64,000 nucleotides of DNA. Origin: Magnetospirillum sp. (GTDB lineage: Bacteria; Pseudomonadota; Alphaproteobacteria; Rhodospirillales; Magnetospirillaceae). Where the stretch lies: the NCBI GenBank assembly GCA_024707145.1, contig JANQAI010000011.1:868001-932000 (forward strand), written 5' to 3'. Numbering within the stretch: the stretch's first letter is position 1; each line of letters starts with the position of its first letter. The notes under the pieces were generated by a model. That model searched no databases. It saw nothing but the letters and a program-made list of their open reading frames with translations, and was not told where the DNA came from. Positions 26,957 to 35,200 of this stretch are shown one piece after another. Position numbers and translations under genes: made by a program.

Positions 26957-28534
26957 GTGGCCACGTGGCGAGCAATCGTCGAATTCCTTGGCAGGCCCGG
27001 TATCCGCCATCTGGCGGCGGCCGCCTTCAGCGTTGCCGTCTTCCTGCTGGCCCTGGCGATCCTGCACCGGGCGTTGGGGCGTTTCGACCTTCACCAGGTT
27101 CTTGCCATCGCCGCCGGCTATCCGGCCTCCACTCTGGTGGCCGCCTTATTGCTGGCCCTTGCCAGTTACGGGGCGCTGGGCGGCTTCGATTGGCTCGGGC
27201 TGCACCATATCCGGCGGTCGCTGCCGGTGCCATGGACCTTGCTCATTTCCTTCGTCAGCCATGCGGTGAGCCACAATGCCGGCTTCGCCATTCTCACCGG
27301 CGGGTCGGTGCGTCTGCGCATGTACTCCGCCTTCGGGCTGGGCATGGCCGATGTGGGCAGCATCGTCGCCTTCGCCGGCATGAGCTTCGGCCTGGGCGTG
27401 GGCAGCCTGGCGTCGCTGGCCTTCATCGCCGAAGGTGGACGCATCGCGCCGCTGCTGCATCTGCCCGAGGCACTGGTCATCGGACTGGGCTGGTGCGGTT
27501 TGGCCCTGCTGGCCGCCTATTTCGGCTGGACCGCGCTGGCGCGGCGGCCCATCGCCCTTGGCCGGTGGCGCCTGGCGACGCCGTCCGTGCCGCTGGCGCT
27601 GGGGCAGATCCTGGTTGCCGGTGTCGACCTGGCCCTGGTCGCCGGCTCGCTTTACGTTCTTCTGCCCATGGAAGGGACCGGCATCGGCTATTTCGCCTTC
27701 GTCGGGCTCTATGTGGTGGCGACCACGGCGGGCACCCTCAGCCACGTGCCGGGGGGGCTGGGGGTGTTCGAGGGGGCGCTGACCTTCCTGATTCCCGCTC
27801 CGCCTCATGAAATCCTGGCGGCGTTGCTGGTCTTCCGGGTGTTCTACAATCTGGTGCCGCTGATCCTTGCCGCACTGGTGCTGGCGGTGTTCGAACTGGT
27901 CCAGCGCTACCACCGCCGGCCGCAGCCGGCCTGGGCGGACAGCCTAGGGCCGGCACTGGCTTCGCTGCTGGTCTTTGCCAGCGGGGTCGTGTTGCTGTGG
28001 AGCGGAAGCGCGGAACCGGCCCAGCTTCCCGCCTGGCTGGCGGAACCCGGCCACCTGCTGTCGGGCGCCCTGGGCGGGCTGATGCTGGTGCTGCCTTGGG
28101 GCTTGATGCGGCAGCGGAGATGGAGCCATCGGCTGGCGGTGGCGACTCTGGCCGGCGGCGCGGTCCTGGCTCTGGTCCGCGGACCCGATTGGGTGGTCAC
28201 CGCTTTCCTCGCCTTTGCCGCGGCTGCGTTGGTCGCCGCGGCTCCATTGTTCCCACACCCGCGCGGCGGCGACCCCAGGATGTCGCTCGCGTGGCTTGGC
28301 GGCGCCGGCGCGGTGATTTTCGGCGGCGCGTGGCTGACCTGGCACGGCGACCCCCATGCCTTGCGCCTGTTTTCGTTCGCGCCGGATTTCGAAGCCGGCC
28401 GGGCCATGCGCGCCCTGGTCATGGCCGCGGCGACGGCAATCGCCGCCGCTTGGGGGCTGCGCATCAGGCACCGGGAACGGCCCGCGAGGTATACCGCCAC
28501 CGGCAATGCGGATACCATTCCCGGCGAATCCTGA
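26957..28534 (+). CDS. MprF N-domain-like (UPF0104) multi-pass membrane protein
   Basis: A 525-residue membrane protein with about 12-14 hydrophobic segments. The first ~330 residues match the lysyl-phosphatidylglycerol synthetase transmembrane (flippase-type) family: FDWLGLHHIRRSLP, SHAVSHNAGFAILTGGSVRLRMYSAFGL, LSHVPGGLGVFEGALTFL and FRVFYNLVPLILA. The last ~190 residues are further membrane helices, and the soluble aminoacyl-transferase domain of full MprF is absent. It probably transports or flips a lipid (inference). The start is GTG 26957; a GTG or TTG nearby could also serve. GGGGAGG is 10 bases upstream. Confidence 0.82.
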   Translation: MATWRAIVEFLGRPGIRHLAAAAFSVAVFLLALAILHRALGRFDLHQVLAIAAGYPASTLVAALLLALASYGALGGFDWLGLHHIRRSLPVPWTLLISFVSHAVSHNAGFAILTGGSVRLRMYSAFGLGMADVGSIVAFAGMSFGLGVGSLASLAFIAEGGRIAPLLHLPEALVIGLGWCGLALLAAYFGWTALARRPIALGRWRLATPSVPLALGQILVAGVDLALVAGSLYVLLPMEGTGIGYFAFVGLYVVATTAGTLSHVPGGLGVFEGALTFLIPAPPHEILAALLVFRVFYNLVPLILAALVLAVFELVQRYHRRPQPAWADSLGPALASLLVFASGVVLLWSGSAEPAQLPAWLAEPGHLLSGALGGLMLVLPWGLMRQRRWSHRLAVATLAGGAVLALVRGPDWVVTAFLAFAAAALVAAAPLFPHPRGGDPRMSLAWLGGAGAVIFGGAWLTWHGDPHALRLFSFAPDFEAGRAMRALVMAAATAIAAAWGLRIRHRERPARYTATGNADTIPGES

Positions 28535-28552
28535 AGCGGGGGGAGGCAGGTC

Positions 28553-28915
28553 ATGATTGCCGGTTCGGGCGCAGATGGCGCCAAGCAGATCATCGAAGCT
28601 TTGCATGCTCCGCTATCTTCGGCGGTGGCCGGGGTGGAAGAAGACGTCGCCATAGCGCATATCGCCGCCCTGCTGGTCGGCGAGGTTTCGGCCGTTCTCG
28701 CCGGCGCGGTAGACCAGGGCCGGGGCAGCGATGCGAGAACCTTCGAGGCCATGTTCGATGTGAACGCCGCCGCCAGCCACTTCCAACCGGCCTTGGATCA
28801 AGGCATTCGGCGCGCAGCCGCGGAGATCGGGCGCGACGGATATGCCCCAGCTTCGGCGCTGGTCCTGGCGGCGGGCCGCGCTCTTGATTCCATCGCGGAC
28901 ATCCTGCGCCGCTAG
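28553..28915 (+). CDS. Hypothetical protein
   Basis: A 120-residue Ala-rich, probably all-helical soluble protein (GAKQIIEALHAPLSSAVAGVEEDVAIAHIAALLVGEV...). It has no signal peptide and no recognised motif. ATG 28553 has a strong RBS (GGGGGGAGGCAGG). It lies 18 bases after the MprF-like gene and is probably co-transcribed. Confidence 0.65.
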   Translation: MIAGSGADGAKQIIEALHAPLSSAVAGVEEDVAIAHIAALLVGEVSAVLAGAVDQGRGSDARTFEAMFDVNAAASHFQPALDQGIRRAAAEIGRDGYAPASALVLAAGRALDSIADILRR

Positions 28916-28921
28916 TGCGGC

Positions 28922-29419
28922 TCAGGCCTTGGCGCGATTGGGCGCGCGCGGGGCGATGTCGGCGGGTTTTGCCCGCGTCGGCCCCTTCTTCTGCACGCCG
29001 CCGGTCATCATCACGTTCTCGATCAGGCGTTGCGCCGCCTTGCGGAAGTCCTCGTCGGCTCCCAAGGCACAGGCTTTCGAGAAGTAGCGACGCCCTTCGC
29101 CGAGTTTGCTGGCCCGCTCGACCATATGCTCCTCCGCAGCCAGCCGCAGGGCCGTGTGCAGGGCATGGTCGGCGGCCCGCATGTTGGCATTGCATTCATA
29201 TTGGCGGGCGCGTTCGAGAACCTTGCGCTTGAAGTCGAAGGGCAGGGCCTTGTCTTGGCCGCAATGGTCCTTCAGCCCCTTCGAAAGCCGTTCCGCCTCG
29301 TCCGGCGTGGCTTCGTGCATCTTCTTCAGTTCGTCCTTGCAGAATTGCATGGAGCGCTCGAGCGCGGCACGCTCGGCCTCTTGCTTCTGCGCCAGGCTTT
29401 CACTGCCGTATCCGAACAT
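28922..29419 (-). CDS. Hypothetical helical protein
   Basis: A 165-residue charged, helical protein with no signal peptide. Four Cys are spread through it (MQFCKDELKK, LKDHCGQD, QYECNANM and FSKACALG), and it ends in a basic tail (KKGPTRAKPADIAPRAPNRAKA). The repeated helix-turn-helix spacing around ALRLAAEEHMVERASKLGEGRRYFSKA resembles tetratricopeptide-like helices, but no family is firmly recognised. Start ATG 29419 is preceded by GGGGGAGG. Confidence 0.65.
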   Translation of the reverse strand: MFGYGSESLAQKQEAERAALERSMQFCKDELKKMHEATPDEAERLSKGLKDHCGQDKALPFDFKRKVLERARQYECNANMRAADHALHTALRLAAEEHMVERASKLGEGRRYFSKACALGADEDFRKAAQRLIENVMMTGGVQKKGPTRAKPADIAPRAPNRAKA

Positions 29420-29673
29420 GGTAGGCCTCCCCCACCAGTTATCTGACGTTCATATTAGCGCATAATCTGTGCGCATCAAAGTATTCATTTTCCTAGGCGC
29501 AATGTGCCGCCCTCCGCGCGCCTCTGCCACGCCTATCAAGCGCCAGCGCCGAAAGGATTTTTTGCCGTCGAAGTAAAAACAGAAGAGGAAGTCGCTTGTA
29601 TATTGCAATGCAGCGAGAAGGCCATTTCAGCCTCTCGCCGGGAACTGGTGAAATTAAAGCCGGGGAGCTGCGC

Positions 29674-29763
29674 TGGCGGATGGGGTGGGATTCGAACCCA
29701 CGGAGAGCTTGCGCCCTCGCCGGTTTTCAAGACCGGTGCCTTAAACCGCTCGGCCACCCATCC
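29674..29763 (-). tRNA. tRNA-Ser (UGA)
   Basis: A 90-nt class II tRNA on the minus strand. The acceptor GGATGGG pairs with CCCATCC, with discriminator G and an encoded CCA (TGG at 29674-29676 on this strand). The anticodon stem ACCGG/CCGGT holds loop TCTTGAAAA with anticodon TGA. A long variable arm (GAGGGCGCAAGCTCTC) and a GTGGG-TTCGAAT-CCCAC T arm follow. It lies immediately downstream of the OmpA-type lipoprotein gene on the same strand. Confidence 0.97.
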
Positions 29764-29771
29764 GCTGGGCT

Positions 29772-30518
29772 TCAGGCGGCGTCCGGCGATGCAGCCGGAG
29801 GAGCCGCCCAGACGGCGCGGACCAGCTTGATAGCCTGTTTGCCCTCACTCCGCAACGGCGCGCTCCCCAACCTTGCCGGAGGAGTGGGCGAAGCGGGACC
29901 CGCCACGGTCGTGTCCGCCGATCCGGGGCGGATCACAGGGAGTGACGCCATTTCGGGCGCATTCCTGGTTGCGGACAGGCGCTCGCCCGGCTCGGGTGCA
30001 AGGGCGGCGGTGGCGATGGTTTCGATGACCACCTCCACCCGGCGATCCTCCTTGGAACGAGCCTTGGCCTTGCCACCGACGGCCCCCATCCCCTCAATCT
30101 TGAGGGAGGTGGCCTTGACGCCAAGCTTGCCCAGTTGATCGGCCACGGCCGCCGCCCGGCGTTCCGACAGCTTCTGGTTATAGCCCCGCCGGCCGGAGGC
30201 GTCGGCATAGCCGCGAACGCGGACCGATGTGATGGAAGTGAGATCAAGGCCCCGAGTGGCGCCGTACAGGATTTGCATGGCGGACGCCTTGATATCCGCG
30301 CTGGCGGTGTCGAAGTGAACGACGATGGTGCGCGTGGTGGTAGGCGTTCCCGTCAGCGCATGGGACGGGGGCTGGCTTTGAGGCGAAATGGTCGCCGGCA
30401 TGGGGGCGGCCGTCTTCACCCCCGCATCCAACCCCGAGGCGGTGCAGGCGGGAAGGGTGGCCAATCCTATCAGCAAAAGCAGAGAGCGAAAGAGGCGGCG
30501 CAAACCAACACCATGCAC
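29772..30518 (-). CDS. OmpA-family lipoprotein
   Basis: A 248-residue envelope protein. The N-terminal lipobox (LATLPAC, Cys ~25) follows a basic stretch and a hydrophobic core. Residues ~60-175 form an OmpA C-terminal peptidoglycan-binding domain: IVVHFDTASADI, VRVRGYADASGRRGYNQKLSERRAAAVADQLGKLGV and RRVEVVIE. The Asp and Arg that bind diaminopimelate lie in YADASG and NQKLSERR. A Pro/Ala-rich tail completes it. The start is GTG 30518; an in-frame stop 7 codons upstream limits alternatives. No strong RBS is seen. Confidence 0.85.
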   Translation of the reverse strand: MHGVGLRRLFRSLLLLIGLATLPACTASGLDAGVKTAAPMPATISPQSQPPSHALTGTPTTTRTIVVHFDTASADIKASAMQILYGATRGLDLTSITSVRVRGYADASGRRGYNQKLSERRAAAVADQLGKLGVKATSLKIEGMGAVGGKAKARSKEDRRVEVVIETIATAALAPEPGERLSATRNAPEMASLPVIRPGSADTTVAGPASPTPPARLGSAPLRSEGKQAIKLVRAVWAAPPAASPDAA

Positions 30519-30848
30519 AGTGACGCGAGGACATCAACCATGAGTACTAGCTTATCAATGAAATGCCCCCTCATTGTCCAGGTCTTTCCACCAAAAATTA
30601 TTTCGGAAGAGGGGTTTCCGCTTGAATGCACTTAATAACTTACTTGAGGTTCTGTTGATGTCGCGTGGGAAGGCGTCGCCATGACGGTTCTCTGCGAATG
30701 CCGAAAAAATGTTTATTTTTAATGCATTGTTTGAAAATCCTGAAGTGATGCGCGGGTGCACTTCCATGGAAGCTGAGCCTTCCGCGAAGGATGGGCGAGA
30801 CGAAGAGCGCTGGCAAATTCTGGCCTGGTGAGGCACCATGGCGGTGTC
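30519..30848. other. Intergenic region between divergent genes, AT-richer than surroundings
   Basis: A 330-base stretch with noticeably more A/T than its neighbours (AAAAATTATTTC near 30593, AAAAAATGTTTATTTTTAAT near 30704). It must hold the promoters of the OmpA lipoprotein (leftward) and the membrane protein (rightward), but no convincing -35/-10 pair stands out. A 31-codon ORF at 30540-30635 (MSTSLSMKCPL...) with GAGGA 9 bases upstream is possible but unsupported. Confidence 0.4.
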
Positions 30849-31391
30849 ATGACAAGCACTCCCCTCAAGCCGGATTCCGAATTTTCCCGAGCCGTCTTCA
30901 AGTTGATCCGCCCCCATATTCCGCGCGAGCGCTGGCCGGTGGACAGTGTGCGCGGCCGGTTCGAACCCGCCGGCGACGGTTTGTGGCTGAAGGCGGATTT
31001 CGACGATTTTTCCAAGGATTATGCGGAACTGGCGGCGCTCTTGGTGCGCGAGGCCCGGGTTGACTTGGTCCTGAAATCGCCTGTGGCGGCGGCCGCAGCA
31101 GCCGTGGTGCGGGCCAAGCGGTGGCGCGACTTCGCCCTTTACGCTTTTCTGCCGCTGATGTTCGCTATCCCTCTCATGGCGCCGCTGAGCGATGCCGCCA
31201 TGCGGCTGGCGACGGGATTGTTCGGTCTCGACCTTGTGCTGCTGGTGGGCTGGCAGATCAGTTTGAGCCGCAAACGGAGCCGCATGGCGCAGGAGCGCTT
31301 CATCGCCAACATTCCGGCGCCAGGGCTGAAGATCAGCCTGGGCGGCTCGTCCGGCAGCCTGCCTTTCGGCGAGGAGATGCCGGACGTTTAG
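30849..31391 (+). CDS. Hypothetical two-helix membrane protein
   Basis: A 180-residue protein. The soluble N-terminal ~80 residues (FSRAVFKLIRPHIPRERWP, DDFSKDYAELAALLVREARV) are followed by two hydrophobic segments (FALYAFLPLMFAIPLMAPL, LATGLFGLDLVLLVGWQISL) and a basic C-tail. The family is not recognised. ATG 30849 is taken because it begins the well-composed frame; a start 21 bases earlier is possible. Convergent with the carbonic anhydrase gene across a triple 15-bp repeat. Confidence 0.6.
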   Translation: MTSTPLKPDSEFSRAVFKLIRPHIPRERWPVDSVRGRFEPAGDGLWLKADFDDFSKDYAELAALLVREARVDLVLKSPVAAAAAAVVRAKRWRDFALYAFLPLMFAIPLMAPLSDAAMRLATGLFGLDLVLLVGWQISLSRKRSRMAQERFIANIPAPGLKISLGGSSGSLPFGEEMPDV

Positions 31392-31400
31392 CGCCGGTTT

Positions 31401-31445
31401 CCTCAGACGTCCTGGCCTCAGACGTCCTGGCCTCAGACGTCCTGG
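31401..31445. repeat. Three tandem copies of a 15-bp unit at a gene end
   Basis: CCTCAGACGTCCTGG is repeated three times without change (31401-31415, 31416-31430, 31431-31445). The unit contains the last codons and stop of the minus-strand carbonic anhydrase (QDV-stop); the outer two copies are duplicates of that end lying in the convergent intergenic gap. Confidence 0.95.
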
Positions 31446-32062
31446 AACGTGTTGGTGATGGGATCGAGGCGGAAAAGCTGCCCCGATTCCAGGTCGAAGA
31501 ACCAGCCGTGCAGCATCAGCCGTCCCTGTTCGACGCGCTCGCGCACCCAGGGAAAGGTCATCAGGTTGGCCAGCGAGATGGCCACCGTTTCCTGCTCGCA
31601 CATGCGCCGTGCCGTTTCGATGGGCTGCCCCGCCGACAACGTCAGGGCCAGGGCCCGGTCGCGGGCCGAGCGGGCGATCTGCATCCAGCCGCGGATGAAA
31701 TCGGTGTTATCGGTGCCGGCCTGGCCTTCGATCAGGGCGCGCACGCCGCCGCAGCGGGCATGACCCAGCACGACGACGTGTTCCACCTCCAGACCGCGCA
31801 CGGCGAATTCCACCGCGGCCGAGGTGCCGTGATGGCCCTGGTCGGGCGCGTAGGGCGGCACCAGGTTGGCGACGTTGCGCAGCACGAACATCTCGCCTGG
31901 CGGGGCGTCGAAGATGATGGCGGGATCGACACGCGAATCGCAGCAGCCGATCAGCAGGACCTTGGGGGTCTGGCCGCGCAGCGCCAACGCTTCGAACAGG
32001 CGGCGATGTTCCTCGAAGTACTGGGCGCGAAACCGCTTGAAGCCTTCGATCAGCGTGTCCAT
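31433..32062 (-). CDS. Beta-class carbonic anhydrase
   Basis: A 209-residue zinc enzyme interconverting CO2 and bicarbonate. The zinc ligands are all present: Cys and the Asp-Arg dyad in LLIGCCDSRVDPAIIF, then His and Cys in VVVLGHARCGGVRALI. Other family blocks are FVLRNVANLVPPY and SAAVEFAVRGLEVEHVVVLG. ATG 32062 is preferred (GGAGG 4 bases upstream) over a longer ORF start at 32101. The stop lies in the third copy of a 15-bp tandem repeat. Confidence 0.95.
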   Translation of the reverse strand: MDTLIEGFKRFRAQYFEEHRRLFEALALRGQTPKVLLIGCCDSRVDPAIIFDAPPGEMFVLRNVANLVPPYAPDQGHHGTSAAVEFAVRGLEVEHVVVLGHARCGGVRALIEGQAGTDNTDFIRGWMQIARSARDRALALTLSAGQPIETARRMCEQETVAISLANLMTFPWVRERVEQGRLMLHGWFFDLESGQLFRLDPITNTFQDV

Positions 32063-32202
32063 GGTGCCTCCGCCTGTGGTGAACCGGAGCCCGTTTACCA
32101 TGAACTCGTTCAGGGTGCACTACCCAACCCTTGAGGGCGCAGGTGACAGCCTTTTGCCCAGCTGTCATATCCAGGGGGATAGGTCATGGACCGGAGAAGG
32201 TC

Positions 32203-32997
32203 GTGTTTGTCGTTTCCAAACTGGCGGTTCTGCCGCTGAGTCCGCTCAACCTGCTGTTGCTGGCTCTGCTGCTGGCACTGGTGTTGCTGCGGACCAGAAA
32301 GGCCATATGGGGGCGCCGCATCGTCGGAGGGTGCGCGGCGATCCTGTTGGCATTGGCTGTATTGCCCTGGGAGGGCTGGCTGCTGGTGCCCTTGGAGGAA
32401 CGTTTTCCGCGGCCCCGACTGCCTGACCATGTGGACGGTATCGTTGTTCTGGGTGGTGGGGCGGAACCGGTGATTTCCGTGGCCCGTGGCCAGCCTGGCC
32501 TGAACGACGCCGCCGAGCGATTGACGGTCCTGGTCGAACTGGGGCGGCAATACCCTCAGGCGCGCCTGGTCTATACCGGTGGTTCGAGCAGCCTCACCCA
32601 CCAGGAGTTTAAGGAGGCGCCGGTGGCCAAGGACCTGCTGCAAAGGCTCGGTTTTGACGTTTCCCGTGTGGCGTTCGAAGGCCAATCCCGCAACACGCGG
32701 GAAAATGCCGTCTATTCCCAGGCGTTGGTGCATCCGCAGCCCGGAGAGATCTGGCTGCTGGTGACCTCGGCCGCGCATATGCCACGCGCCGTGGGGACCT
32801 TTCGCGCCGTGGGCTGGAGCGTGTTAGCCTTTCCGGTAGATTACCGGACCCACGATCTGGGCGGTCATTGGCGCTTCAACGTCGCGGGTGGGTTGGGGGC
32901 CATTTCCGCAGCGGCGCATGAATGGCTGGGTCTGGCCTATTACCGCTTTCGCGGCTGGAGCGACCAACTGTACCCGGGGCCCCAGGACGACCTGTGA
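32203..32997 (+). CDS. DUF218 (ElyC/SanA/YdcF family) membrane protein
   Basis: A 264-residue protein with two N-terminal membrane helices (LNLLLLALLLALVLL and GGCAAILLALAVL) and a periplasmic-facing Rossmann-like DUF218 domain. Its motifs are DGIVVLGGGAEP, ARLVYTGGSSSL, EGQSRNTRENAVYS and LLVTSAAHMPRAVGTFRAVGW. The membrane-anchored form matches ElyC, linked in E. coli to envelope biogenesis at the lipid-carrier stage. GTG 32203 is chosen as GGAGAAGG lies just upstream. It precedes cell-wall genes, which fits an envelope role. Confidence 0.85.
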   Translation: MFVVSKLAVLPLSPLNLLLLALLLALVLLRTRKAIWGRRIVGGCAAILLALAVLPWEGWLLVPLEERFPRPRLPDHVDGIVVLGGGAEPVISVARGQPGLNDAAERLTVLVELGRQYPQARLVYTGGSSSLTHQEFKEAPVAKDLLQRLGFDVSRVAFEGQSRNTRENAVYSQALVHPQPGEIWLLVTSAAHMPRAVGTFRAVGWSVLAFPVDYRTHDLGGHWRFNVAGGLGAISAAAHEWLGLAYYRFRGWSDQLYPGPQDDL

Positions 32998-33075
32998 CAA
33001 ACAGCCGCCCATGGTTGCGGCCGTTGGCTTTGATGTGGCAGGGTGCGGCCTTCCAAACGGATGGAGCAGAGGTTG

Positions 33076-34087
33076 ATGACGATGGCACAGGTTCGCGCGC
33101 TCAGGGCGTTCCTCACCGCTGGGGCGGTCATGTTGGGATCGAGCCTGGGCGGTTTCGGCGCCTGGGCGCAGGCACCTGCTCCGGCCAAGGATTTTCCCGC
33201 CTTCCTGCAGGACTTGGAGGCCGACGCGGTCTCCCGCGGCATTCGCGCCGAGACCGCGCGCTCGGCGCTGGACGGCATTGAGCACATCGACCGCGTCATC
33301 GAACTGGACCGCAAGCAGCCGGAATTCACCTTCACCCTGCAAGAATACCTTGCCCGCGTGGTCAGTCCGCAGAAGGTGGAGAAGGGACGGCGCATGCTGG
33401 CGGAAAACCGCGAGGTCTTGGCCGAGATCGAGCGGCGCTACGGCGTTCAGCCCAAATACGTGGTGGCCCTGTGGGGCATCGAGACCGATTACGGCCGGAT
33501 CACCGGCGGCTTTCACGTGATCTCCGCCCTGGCGACCCTGGCTTATGACGGCCGGCGCTCGTCCTATTTCCGTGGCGAGTTGATGGACGCCCTCAAGATC
33601 GTCGATGCGGGCCATATCCAGCCCGACGCCATGCTGGGGTCGTGGGCGGGCGCCATGGGCCAATGCCAGTTCATGCCGTCCTCGTTCCTGAAATTCGCCG
33701 AGGACTGGAACGGCGACGGCCGCCGCGACATCTGGGGCACCCCGGGCCGACGTATTGGCCTCGGCCGCTAACTATCTGTCCAAGAACGGCTGGCAGGGCA
33801 CCCAGACCTGGGGGCGGCCGGTCACGCTGCCGGAGCGCTTTTCGGACCGCCTGATCGGCCTGGAGCAGAAGCGGGCGGTGACCGAGTGGAGCAAGCTGGG
33901 CGTCCGCGCCGCCAACGGCAAGCCCTTGCCCAAGAGCGACCTGGAAGGCTCCATCATCCGCCCGGACAACGGCGGCGGCGCCGCCTTCCTGGTCTATGAC
34001 AACTTCCGCACCGTCATGAAGTGGAACCGTTCGACCTCGTTCGCCCTGGCCGCCGGCCATCTTGCAGAGAAGATCGGCGGCAAGTAG
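33076..34087 (+). CDS. mltB: Lytic murein transglycosylase, MltB type (one frame break)
   Basis: Cleaves peptidoglycan glycan strands to 1,6-anhydro ends. The reconstructed length is ~336 residues with a signal peptide (about residues 1-30, ending GAWAQA). The core is YGVQPKYVVALWGIETDYGRITG (catalytic Glu), then GSWAGAMGQCQFMPSSFLKFAEDWNGDGRRDIWGTP. There the frame breaks: CCCCGGGCC near 33744-33746 has one G too many, and removing it gives ADVLASAANYLSKNGW and the normal end EKIGGK. ATG 33076 follows CAGAGG. It heads a conserved cell-wall cluster with rlpA and a D,D-carboxypeptidase. Confidence 0.92.
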
Positions 34088-34127
34088 ACTACAAGATATC
34101 TGGCGGACGACCGAGGGGGACACCTAG

Positions 34128-35108
34128 ATGATGCGGAGGCTTCCGCGTGGCGGGCGCATGGCTGCGCTGCTGCTGTCGACCGCGCTGCTTTCGGGATGCG
34201 CCGAGGCCAACCTGTTCGGCCACGTGGCCAAGAAGGCCACCTCGGGTGACGAACCGCCGGCCGCCGGGGCCACCGCGGCGCCCACCTATAAGGTGGGCAA
34301 GCCCTATCAGGTGGGCGGCGTGTGGTACTACCCGCGCGAGGATTTCGATTACGACGAAACCGGTATCGCCTCGTGGTACGGCCCGGATTTCCACGCCAAG
34401 GTCACCGCCAACGGCGAGGTCTTCGACCAGAACGCCGTCACCGCCGCGCACAAGACCCTGCCCATGCCGTCGGTGGTGCGGGTGACCAATATGGAAAACG
34501 GCCGCTCGCTGGTGATCTGCGTCAACGACCGAGGCCCCTTCGTCAACGGCCGCATCATCGACCTGTCGCGCCGCGCCGCGCAACTGCTGGGGTTTGAGGG
34601 ATCGGGCACCGCCAAGGTCCGGGTGCAGGTCCTGAGCGACGAGAGCCGCGTGCTGGCCGGCAAGCTCAAGCGCGAGGGCAATGAGCCCCAGGTGGCCGCC
34701 GCCCCGCGCGAAAGCGTGACGGCGGAAACCCTGCCGGCGCCGGGTGGCCGTGATCAGGCCAAGCCCGTGTTGGCCTCGGCCCGCCCAGCCGCGCCATCGG
34801 CGACCCGCACGAGCGTGGCCGCCGATCGGGTTGAACGCGAACTGGCCTCGCAAGAGGTGGAAACCGTCCCGGTCAAGGCCAATGGCATCTTCGTCCAGGC
34901 CGGCTCATTCAGCCGTCACGACAACGCCGTGCGCCTGCAGGCCCGCCTGTCCACGGTCGGCCATCCGCAGATCCAGTCCGCCACGGTGAAGGGGCAGACC
35001 GTCTATCGCGTGCGGTTCGGCCCGCTCGGCACGGTGGAGGAAGCCGATCGTCTGCTCGAATCGGTTATCGCCTCCGGCCAGCAGGATGCCAAGGTGGTGG
35101 TGGACTGA
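34128..35108 (+). CDS. rlpA: RlpA family septal lipoprotein with SPOR domain
   Basis: A 326-residue lipoprotein (lipobox LLSGC, Cys ~24). The double-psi beta-barrel domain (residues ~80-165) contains GIASWYGPDFHAKVTANGEVFD, AAHKTLPMPSVVRVTN and the catalytic-region CVNDRGPFVNGRIIDLSRRAA. A Pro/Ala linker leads to a C-terminal SPOR domain (FVQAGSFSRHDNAVRLQARL ... VRFGPLGTVEEADRLL) that binds denuded glycan at division sites. In Pseudomonas RlpA is a lytic transglycosylase for stem-less glycan. ATG 34128 or 34131. Confidence 0.95.
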   Translation: MMRRLPRGGRMAALLLSTALLSGCAEANLFGHVAKKATSGDEPPAAGATAAPTYKVGKPYQVGGVWYYPREDFDYDETGIASWYGPDFHAKVTANGEVFDQNAVTAAHKTLPMPSVVRVTNMENGRSLVICVNDRGPFVNGRIIDLSRRAAQLLGFEGSGTAKVRVQVLSDESRVLAGKLKREGNEPQVAAAPRESVTAETLPAPGGRDQAKPVLASARPAAPSATRTSVAADRVERELASQEVETVPVKANGIFVQAGSFSRHDNAVRLQARLSTVGHPQIQSATVKGQTVYRVRFGPLGTVEEADRLLESVIASGQQDAKVVVD

Positions 35109-35200
35109 CGCCCCGTAGCCCTGCGCCCTAGTTCCGACGTAATTGAGGCTTAGGCAGAAGCCCTGAATTTCGCAGTCCGCTTTCGCTTTTCGAGGTTCCC

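Noticed and set aside
29504..29830. 108-codon ORF across the tRNA-Ser
   Set aside because: It runs through the antisense of a clear tRNA gene and has no family features.
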